From positions 1-6,526 of the forward strand of contig JAFGCA010000163.1 in NCBI GenBank assembly GCA_016932895.1: a stretch of DNA of 6,526 bases, given 5' to 3'. This DNA is from Sedimentisphaerales bacterium (GTDB lineage: Bacteria > Planctomycetota > Phycisphaerae > Sedimentisphaerales > SG8-4). A program made the position numbers and the translations under genes. Positions 1 through 4,844 of the stretch are shown in pieces; position 1 is the stretch's first letter; each line of letters begins with the position of its first letter. The notes beneath the pieces are model-generated. The model searched no databases, had not been told where the DNA came from, and worked only from the letters and a program-made list of their open reading frames with translations.

Positions 1-1071
1 CGCGAGCTGGAATCCGTGCTGAGCAAGGCACTGGCGCAGAATCGTCCCGTCCATTTCCTCCCGCAGTACCGGGGCGAGAACATTCTCAAGATTCGGGCGC
101 GGCTGGGCATCGAGCCCGAAGCCGTCGCGTCGCGCGTCTCGGAGCCTTTGATTCGGGCCGTCGTACAGCAACGGTCCTTCAAGTCCTCCGAGGAAATCGA
201 GCAGATCGAGGCGGCGGTGGACGTTGCATACCGGATGCAGACGACCGCGATGCAGATGGCCCGGCCCGGCATGGTCGAACGCGAGGTGGCCGGCGCGATG
301 GAGGCCATTGCCATTGCCGGCGGCGGATGTCTGTCGTTCCCGACGATTTTCTCCGTGCACGGAGAGATTCTGCACAATCCGTACCATGGCAACGTCATGC
401 AGGCCGGCGACATCGCCGTCAACGATTCGGGGGCCGAGTCGCCGCTGCATTACGCCAGCGACATCACCCGGACCGTTCCCATCGGCGGGACGTTTTCGCC
501 CCGGCAGCGGGACGTCTATTCCATCGTTTTCGAAGCCCAGGAGCAGGCCATCGCGGCGATCCGGCCCGGCGTGGAGTTCCGCGACGTCCATCGCCTGGCC
601 TGCGAGGTGCTGATGGCCGGACTCAAGCAGCTCGGGCTGGTCAAGGGCGACCCGGCCGAAGCGGTGCAGGCCGGCGTCCATACATTGTTCTTCCAGTGCG
701 GCCTCGGCCACATGATGGGGCTCGACGTCCATGACATGGAAGGGCTGGGCGAAGACTTCGTCGGCTACACCGACACCATCAAGAGGAACCCGGAGTTCGG
801 CTGGCGCTCGCTGAGGCTGGCCAAGGCGCTCGAGCCGGACTTTGTCGTCACGGTCGAGCCGGGCATCTATTTCATCGACGCCCTGATCGACCGCTGGAAG
901 GCCGAGCGCAAGCACGAGGCGTTCGTCGATTACGCGAAGCTCGAAAGCTACCGTGGCTTCGGCGGCGTTCGGCTGGAGGACGACGTCCTCGTCACCGCCG
1001 AGGGCTTTCGCGTCCTGGGAAAGCCGATCCCCAAAACGATTGAGGACGTCGAGGCCCTCGCATCCGCGTGA
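1..1071 (+). CDS. M24B metallopeptidase, prolidase / aminopeptidase P-like (5' partial)
   Basis: This is the 3' portion of a gene; the frame is open to base 1, so the GTG at 16 is probably not the true start. Residues below are numbered from that GTG codon (351 residues to the stop). The product should be a cytoplasmic dinuclear-metal peptidase that cleaves Xaa-Pro bonds in peptides. Residues 1-55 are the end of the N-terminal creatinase-like domain; about 56-350 form the pita-bread catalytic domain. The five family metal ligands are all visible: Asp137 (NDSGAE), Asp149 (SDITRT), His232 (GLGHMMGLDVHD), Glu281 (TVEPGIYF) and Glu321 (VRLEDD). His120, His239 and Arg319 also match conserved active-site residues. 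The C-terminal part, from LRLAKALEP through FGGVRLEDDVLVT to the IPKTIEDVEA tail, resembles prolidases (PEPD type) more than classical PepP. Oddity: Cys228 stands where PepP and prolidase usually have a His (xHGLxH). The family is certain; the exact substrate preference is not. Confidence 0.93.
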   Translation, partial: RELESVLSKALAQNRPVHFLPQYRGENILKIRARLGIEPEAVASRVSEPLIRAVVQQRSFKSSEEIEQIEAAVDVAYRMQTTAMQMARPGMVEREVAGAMEAIAIAGGGCLSFPTIFSVHGEILHNPYHGNVMQAGDIAVNDSGAESPLHYASDITRTVPIGGTFSPRQRDVYSIVFEAQEQAIAAIRPGVEFRDVHRLACEVLMAGLKQLGLVKGDPAEAVQAGVHTLFFQCGLGHMMGLDVHDMEGLGEDFVGYTDTIKRNPEFGWRSLRLAKALEPDFVVTVEPGIYFIDALIDRWKAERKHEAFVDYAKLESYRGFGGVRLEDDVLVTAEGFRVLGKPIPKTIEDVEALASA

Positions 1072-1083
1072 CGCCGGGGCAGC

Positions 1084-1097
1084 AAGGGGAGAAGGGA
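1084..1097 (+). promoter_or_regulatory. Purine-rich ribosome binding site fixing the esterase start
   Basis: An AAGGGGAGAAGGGA run ends nine bases before the ATG at 1107. It decides the start of the esterase gene. An in-frame GTG at 1068 overlaps the stop codon of the preceding gene, but using it would put 13 extra hydrophilic residues in front of a clear signal peptide. Confidence 0.6.
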
Positions 1098-1106
1098 CTG
1101 CAAACC

Positions 1107-1952
1107 ATGAAAAGACGCGAACTGATCGGTGTTCTGCTGCTCGTTCTGGGAGCGACCGGTTCGCTGTGGGCGGGTGAAGGAGTGGAAGGGGCCCGGGAGA
1201 CGCTGCATCTCTATCTGCTCGCCGGTCAATCGAACATGGCCGGACGCGGGGTGGTGGCCGAGCAGGACAAGACGATTCACCCGCGTGTGTTCACACTGGA
1301 CCGCGAAAACCGATGGGTCCCGGCCCGCGAGCCGCTGCATTTCGACAAGCCGGCGTACGTTGGCGTCGGACCGGGCCTGGCCTTTGGCAAGGCGCTGGCC
1401 GAAGCCGATCCGAACACGACCATCGGCTTGATCCCCTGCGCCGCGGGCGGCTCGCCGATCACCGCCTGGAAGCAGGAGGGCTATCATGCCCAGACCAAAT
1501 CTCACCCTTACGACGACGCTGTCAAACGCTGCCGGATCGCGAGGCGGCGGGGCGTTCTCAAAGGGGTCCTCTGGCATCAGGGCGAGAGTGACAGCAATCC
1601 CCAGGACGGGCCGCTGTATGCGCAACGGCTGACGGACCTGATCGCCAACCTGCGGCGGGACTTGCAGAGCCCCGATTTGCTGTTCGTCGCGGGCACGCCG
1701 GCCGATGCGTTTATCGCGCGAAAGCCCGAGACGGCGCTTGTGACCGACGCGATCAAGACCGTGGCAAAGGCCGACGAAAACGTGTTCTGGGTCTCGGCGC
1801 GCGGTCTGAAATGCAAGTCCGACCAGGTGCATTTCAACGCGGAGGCCGCCCGGGAACTGGGGCGGCGCTACGCCGAGGCCGTCCTCAAGAAGAAGAACAT
1901 CGACCGAGACAGCCGGCCCGGCGGTTCGGCCGATACCGATTCGTCACAGTAG
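1107..1952 (+). CDS. Secreted SASA/SGNH-type carbohydrate acetylesterase
   Basis: A 281-residue protein of the sialate O-acetylesterase-like group (SASA, formerly DUF303; related to CE6 acetylxylan esterases). These enzymes remove acetyl groups from sugars or polysaccharides, usually outside the cytoplasm. The start has a typical signal peptide: MKRR, a hydrophobic stretch at about 6-21, and a plausible cleavage after SLWA (residue 22). The mature part begins with the nucleophile block LLAGQSNMAGRG (Ser42). PCAAGGS (110-116) fits the oxyanion-hole Gly, WHQGESD lies at 156-162, and the acid/base pair is in SDQVHF (Asp239, His242). The length suits a single-domain esterase without a carbohydrate-binding module. 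The tail after 260 is charged and Ser/Asp-rich, probably disordered. The gene begins 35 bases after the peptidase gene, so co-transcription is plausible. The natural substrate cannot be told from sequence alone. Confidence 0.88.
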   Translation: MKRRELIGVLLLVLGATGSLWAGEGVEGARETLHLYLLAGQSNMAGRGVVAEQDKTIHPRVFTLDRENRWVPAREPLHFDKPAYVGVGPGLAFGKALAEADPNTTIGLIPCAAGGSPITAWKQEGYHAQTKSHPYDDAVKRCRIARRRGVLKGVLWHQGESDSNPQDGPLYAQRLTDLIANLRRDLQSPDLLFVAGTPADAFIARKPETALVTDAIKTVAKADENVFWVSARGLKCKSDQVHFNAEAARELGRRYAEAVLKKKNIDRDSRPGGSADTDSSQ

Positions 1953-1965
1953 GAACCGAAGGACC

Positions 1966-3012
1966 ATGCCCAAGACAAAGATCGTAGCCACTATAGGACC
2001 GGCCAGCAGCAATTACACCATGCTGCGGAAGATGGTCAACGCCGGCCTGGACATCGTGCGGCTGAATTTCTCCCACGGCCAGCACAAGCAGCATTTGGAG
2101 GCGATCGAGCTCGTGCGCCGGATTAACAAGAAGTATCGGCGCGCCGTCAAGATCATGCAGGACCTCGAGGGCTTCCGCATCCGTGTCGGACGCTTCAAGA
2201 GGGCCAGGACGAGGGAGCTGAAGCACCGCGCCACGGTGTGGTTGACGAACGATCCCGCGGCCGAAGGGCCGAAGACGATCCCCTTTGATTACGAAGGCGA
2301 TTTGACGCGGATCAAGCCCGGGCAGTTGATCTATATTGACGACGGCAACCTCGCCCTGCGGGTCAAGAGCGTCCACGACAACAGCCTCAAGACGGTGGTG
2401 GTCGAGGGGGGCGTTCTGAAGGAGCGCAAGGGCATCAACATGCCCGGCGCGGACCTCGAATTCGAGGGCGTGACGCAGAAGGACAAGCTCGACATCCAAT
2501 TCGGCATCGAGCACAAGGTGGATTACGTGGCGCTGTCCTTCGTGCGGGACGAGCATGACGTTCTGGAGGCGGCCGAGCTGATCAAGCCGAGCCTGCCGAA
2601 GTGCCAGATCATCGCTAAGGTCGAGAGCCGCCAGGCGATTGAGAATATCGACGCCATCATCGAAGCGGCCGACGGCATCATGATCGCCCGCGGAGACATG
2701 GGCGTAGCCCTGCCGATCTGGGAAGTGCCCATTATCCAGAAGCGGATCATTCGCAAGTGCAACGCGGCCCGGAAGCTCGTCATCACCGCCACGCAGATGC
2801 TCGAGCACATGACCGAGCACAGCCGACCCACCCGCGCCGAGGTCACCGACGTGGCCAACGCCATCATCGACGGCACCGATTGCGTTATGCTCTCGGCCGA
2901 AAGCGCCGTCGGACGCCACCCCGACCAGGCGGTCGCCATGATGAACGAGATCATCAAGTTCACCGAGAAATCCCTGCCCGAGCTAAATCAAAAATCAAAC
3001 AGCAAGAATTAA
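1966..3012 (+). CDS. pyk: Pyruvate kinase, two-domain form lacking the C-terminal domain
   Basis: A 348-residue cytoplasmic enzyme of glycolysis that transfers phosphate from phosphoenolpyruvate to ADP. The N-terminal A-domain motif is TKIVATIGPAS (4-14). RLNFSHG (32-38) supplies the substrate Arg32 and the monovalent-cation ligands Asn34 and Ser36. Asp66 lies in QDLEGFRIR, a degenerate version of DLQGPKIR/DTKGPEIR. The B domain spans about 72-157 and ends at KGINMPG. The rest of the A domain carries the catalytic block IIAKVE (Lys218, Glu220), ARGDMG (Asp244), ITATQMLE (Thr276) and SRPTRAEVTDVANAIIDGTD (286-305). Usual pyruvate kinases are about 470 residues; this one stops right after the A domain, so the roughly 115-residue C-terminal domain that holds allosteric sites is absent. 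The last nine residues, LNQKSNSKN, are encoded by a repeat element that covers the 3' end. The gene starts 13 bases after the esterase gene; AGGA at 1951-1954 is a suitable ribosome binding site. The function call is strong; normal regulation is doubtful. Confidence 0.92.
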   Translation: MPKTKIVATIGPASSNYTMLRKMVNAGLDIVRLNFSHGQHKQHLEAIELVRRINKKYRRAVKIMQDLEGFRIRVGRFKRARTRELKHRATVWLTNDPAAEGPKTIPFDYEGDLTRIKPGQLIYIDDGNLALRVKSVHDNSLKTVVVEGGVLKERKGINMPGADLEFEGVTQKDKLDIQFGIEHKVDYVALSFVRDEHDVLEAAELIKPSLPKCQIIAKVESRQAIENIDAIIEAADGIMIARGDMGVALPIWEVPIIQKRIIRKCNAARKLVITATQMLEHMTEHSRPTRAEVTDVANAIIDGTDCVMLSAESAVGRHPDQAVAMMNEIIKFTEKSLPELNQKSNSKN

Positions 3013-3081
3013 AATTGCGGAATCCCGGCATGCCGGGATGACTTCCTTATTCTTGCATTTTGCTATTTGCATTTTGATTTA
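2984..3081. repeat. MITE/REP-like nested inverted-repeat element
   Basis: A 98-base AT-rich element in GC-rich surroundings. Its ends are perfect 10-bp inverted repeats, TAAATCAAAA (2984-2993) and TTTTGATTTA (3072-3081), each with TA outermost. Inside lies a second pair, GCAAGAAT (3002-3009) and ATTCTTGC (3049-3056). The segments between the pairs are also largely complementary, with a small insertion on the right arm. The centre holds an 18-bp palindrome. The element could fold into one long cruciform or hairpin. There is no coding capacity for a transposase, so it would be non-autonomous. Its left arm overlaps the pyruvate kinase gene and contains its stop codon at 3010-3012. That it is mobile is inference; only the symmetry is seen here. 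Confidence 0.7.
3022..3039. repeat. Perfect 18-bp palindrome at the core of the element
   Basis: The sequence ATCCCGGCATGCCGGGAT is its own reverse complement. As RNA it would form a 7-bp GC-rich stem with a CAUG loop, just after the pyruvate kinase stop. It resembles the short GGGAT-type palindromes found in many dispersed bacterial repeats. No T-run follows, so it is not a standard intrinsic terminator, although it could protect or slow the transcript end. Confidence 0.6.
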
Positions 3082-3120
3082 TCCGGGTGGTTTTCCTCCT
3101 TCCGGGATTTCCACCGGCCA

Positions 3121-3162
3121 TGGAAACGACAGACCAAATCGGCTATACTCAACGTATATGAT
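3121..3162 (+). promoter_or_regulatory. Possible sigma-70-type promoter for the right-hand gene group
   Basis: An AT-rich patch stands out in the GC-rich leader. TATACT (3144-3149) is a good -10 candidate, with a weak TGGAAA (3121-3126) 17 bases upstream as -35. An alternative -10 is TATGAT (3157-3162). A start here would give a leader of roughly 80-95 bases before the first WXG-like gene. The position at the head of a compact gene group supports it; the -35 match is poor. Confidence 0.3.
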
Positions 3163-3239
3163 GATAAGGAATGCCATATCCAGCGGTCGTCCGGGGGCCG
3201 GCAGGGGCCGAAGCCGGGACGGCGGCGGTTACGAAACAC

Positions 3240-3245
3240 GGAGGT
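3240..3245 (+). promoter_or_regulatory. Strong Shine-Dalgarno site fixing the start of the 90-aa WXG-like gene
   Basis: GGAGGT ends four bases before the ATG at 3250. The reading frame is open upstream to 3067, but that extension runs through the repeat element and the leader and would add an unrelated basic stretch, so the site decides for 3250. Confidence 0.65.
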
Positions 3246-3249
3246 AGTC

Positions 3250-3522
3250 ATGGCCAAAGCCCATGTGGATCCCGCCGAGTTGAGGCGGTTCGCCCGCGAC
3301 CTGACGCGGTTCAACGCCGACCTGGAGACGTTGCTGGCCAGCCTGCAGAACCGCCTCCGGGGCCTGGAGAAGACCTGGGCGGACCAGGAACAGAGGCGGT
3401 TCACCCAGGAATTCGAGCTGACCATGAAGACGTTGAGCCGTTTCCTCGATACCTCGGTGCAGCACGTGACCTTTCTCACGAAGAAGGCGCGCCATATCGA
3501 GGACTACTTGCAGCAGCGTTAG
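3250..3522 (+). CDS. WXG100-like small helical protein (first copy)
   Basis: A 90-residue, highly charged, all-helical-looking protein with no signal peptide or membrane segment. Its size and layout match the WXG100/ESAT-6 superfamily: helix about 8-40, a turn around Trp43, and a second helix about 46-88. The turn reads TWADQEQRRF, so the WXG motif appears as W-x-D; Trp43, Asp45, Arg49, Phe51 and Phe55 recur at the same spacing in the second small protein of this group. In known systems such proteins form helical-hairpin dimers that are secreted by, or dock on, an EssC/EccC-type FtsK ATPase, which agrees with the ATPase gene at the end of the group. The gene ends eight bases before the coiled-coil gene. 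Family membership rests on motif and context; the protein could instead be a structural adaptor. Confidence 0.72.
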   Translation: MAKAHVDPAELRRFARDLTRFNADLETLLASLQNRLRGLEKTWADQEQRRFTQEFELTMKTLSRFLDTSVQHVTFLTKKARHIEDYLQQR

Positions 3523-3530
3523 GGGCGCCG

Positions 3531-4601
3531 ATGAGCCAGGAAGCACAAATAAGCTCTATCGCCACGCTGAAACATCTCCGAGCGTGCCTCACCCGGTTTT
3601 CGGAGACGGCGGCCGGCGCCCTGGAGGAGACGAGCAGCGACATCCAGCGCACGGTGCACTGGCTGCGCGAGAGCCAGTACGGCTACTGGAAGAACCAGAC
3701 CCAGAAGCGGCAGGAGCAATTCGCGCAGGCCAAGCTCGCCCTGACGCGCAAGGAGATTTTCGACCGGCAGATCGCGGGCAACCCCGCTTCCTGCGTGGAT
3801 GAGCGGAAGGCTCTGAAGCGGGCCGAACGACGGTTGCAGGAGGCCCAGCAGAAGTGGCGGCAGGTCAAGATCTGGGTCCGGCAGATCGAGAGAGAGATGT
3901 CGGATTACAAGGGCGCCGTTCAGGGGCTCGTCAGCGACGTGGAGGTCCGGATCCCCAACGCGCGGGCCCGGCTGGATCGCATGATCGATTCGCTCGAGGC
4001 CTACGTCGCCCTCGCGCCGCCGGAGGCCCCCATAACGGCCGAAGAAGCGGCCGCCGAGGATGTCGAGGCCGTCCAGCGCGAGCCCGTGGCGGGCGAGCCG
4101 GCCCCGAGCCTGCTGGAAAGGATCGACGCCTGGCGCAAGACGGCGCCGCCGGCAGAGGTGCGTCAGGATACGCCGGCGGACTCCGAGCCGCCCGAGTGGC
4201 TCACGGACCTGGCGTGCAGCGAATCGTTGCGCGACGCCGTCCACGAGAGCGCCGCCGAGACATCCGCTCCCGAGCCGACGGACAAGCTGGTGCTGGCCCG
4301 CGTCAAGAACAACCCGGATGTGGTGTACCTGGAACGGACGGCCGCGGCGGACGGAGATTCCGGCTGGACCATCGGAGCCGGCGCGGACGCGGAAGCCGAT
4401 GGTTATGTCGCGATCCGTATCGAAGATTTCCTCCGGGTGTGCCCGTCGGCGGCCGATGTCCTGGGCCTGCCCGAAGGATACGCGGTGCTGATCCGCGGCC
4501 GGGAAGGTCGCGAGGTCCTCCTGGGCCCGGACAACCAGGTGCTCTGGGACAGTCTCAAGAGCGGCCCGACAACGGCCGATGAAGAGGTCAGGCGGTCATA
4601 G
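3531..4601 (+). CDS. Coiled-coil protein with C-terminal DUF2185/Imm33-like domain
   Basis: A 356-residue cytoplasmic protein that I cannot assign to a named family over its full length. Residues about 8-160 are helical and coiled-coil, rich in Arg, Lys, Glu and Gln, with a Trp/Tyr-rich patch (HWLRESQYGYWKNQ, 43-56) and another Trp pair at 109-115. Residues about 162-250 are a Pro/Ala/Glu-rich acidic linker, probably flexible. Residues about 252-343 form a compact domain with the order LVLARVKN, DSGWTIG (276-282), DGYVAIRIEDFLRVCPSAADVL and LPEGYAVLIRG. That pattern of DSGW, then a tyrosine strand, then a helix ending in P-x3-x-L and LP-x-G recalls the DUF2185/Imm33 immunity-protein fold; this is from memory and needs a profile search. 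It lies between two WXG-like genes and upstream of the FtsK-like ATPase, so an adaptor, chaperone or immunity-type role in that machine is plausible. AGGGG at 3521-3525 precedes the ATG. Confidence 0.8.
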   Translation: MSQEAQISSIATLKHLRACLTRFSETAAGALEETSSDIQRTVHWLRESQYGYWKNQTQKRQEQFAQAKLALTRKEIFDRQIAGNPASCVDERKALKRAERRLQEAQQKWRQVKIWVRQIEREMSDYKGAVQGLVSDVEVRIPNARARLDRMIDSLEAYVALAPPEAPITAEEAAAEDVEAVQREPVAGEPAPSLLERIDAWRKTAPPAEVRQDTPADSEPPEWLTDLACSESLRDAVHESAAETSAPEPTDKLVLARVKNNPDVVYLERTAAADGDSGWTIGAGADAEADGYVAIRIEDFLRVCPSAADVLGLPEGYAVLIRGREGREVLLGPDNQVLWDSLKSGPTTADEEVRRS

Positions 4602-4613
4602 GAGAACGGCGCC

Positions 4614-4844
4614 ATGAGTGCAATCGAAAGCCGAGCCAAGCTCGTGCAGGCAGCCAAGAAACTGAGGCGGGAATGGGCGCAGGTCCAGGAAATGTGGCGT
4701 GACGAGAACTGCCGCCAGTTTGAGAAGAACTACATGGAGCCGCTGGAAGCGGACGTTCGCGCCGCGGTCGTTGCGTTCGAGCGGGTCGGGACGATGCTCC
4801 ACAACGCCCAGCAGGATTGCGGACCCAGCAAGGAAGTGAACTGA
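4614..4844 (+). CDS. WXG100-like small helical protein (second copy)
   Basis: A 76-residue helical protein, shorter than usual WXG100 proteins (about 100). The first helix covers about 3-26, the turn is MWRDENCRQF, and the second helix covers about 31-66. Trp28, Asp30, Arg34, Phe36 and Tyr40 match Trp43, Asp45, Arg49, Phe51 and Phe55 of the 90-residue protein, so the two look like distant paralogues, perhaps a heterodimer as in EsxA/EsxB pairs. A Cys in each half (33 and 69) is the only obvious extra. AGGAGA (4600-4605) lies eight bases before the ATG. The stop overlaps the start of the ATPase gene by one base, which suggests translational coupling and a close partnership with that ATPase. 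Confidence 0.72.
   Translation: MSAIESRAKLVQAAKKLRREWAQVQEMWRDENCRQFEKNYMEPLEADVRAAVVAFERVGTMLHNAQQDCGPSKEVN

Noticed and set aside
1068..1106. Upstream GTG start for the esterase
   Set aside because: It would place 13 polar residues before the signal peptide and overlap the preceding stop; the ATG at 1107 has a strong purine-rich site at the right distance.
948..1832. A 294-codon open frame on the minus strand
   Set aside because: It overlaps the peptidase end and the esterase in antisense. Both sense genes have clear catalytic motifs; this frame has none.
1885..2919. A 344-codon open frame on the minus strand
   Set aside because: It is antisense to the well-supported pyruvate kinase gene, with no recognisable motif.
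3022..3048. Intrinsic terminator of the pyruvate kinase transcript
   Set aside because: The hairpin is strong, but no T-run follows it, and it is symmetrically nested inside a larger inverted repeat, which fits a repeat element better.
3191..3218. GC-rich hairpin in the leader (CCGGC and GCCGG) as a riboswitch or attenuator
   Set aside because: A 5-bp stem with a ten-base loop is expected by chance in such GC-rich sequence, and no conserved riboswitch pattern is seen.
3038..3247. A 69-codon open frame starting with a hydrophobic stretch that looks like a small membrane protein
   Set aside because: The hydrophobic part is simply the right arm of the inverted-repeat element, the rest is the Gly/Arg-rich leader, and no ribosome binding site fits.
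3013..3249. Frameshifted remnant of the pyruvate kinase C-terminal domain
   Set aside because: No forward frame here shows pyruvate-kinase-like sequence, and the stretch is shorter than the missing domain.
3519..4244. A 241-codon open frame on the minus strand
   Set aside because: It is Leu/Arg/Gly-rich antisense of the coiled-coil protein, and the sense frame fits the gene group and has a ribosome binding site.
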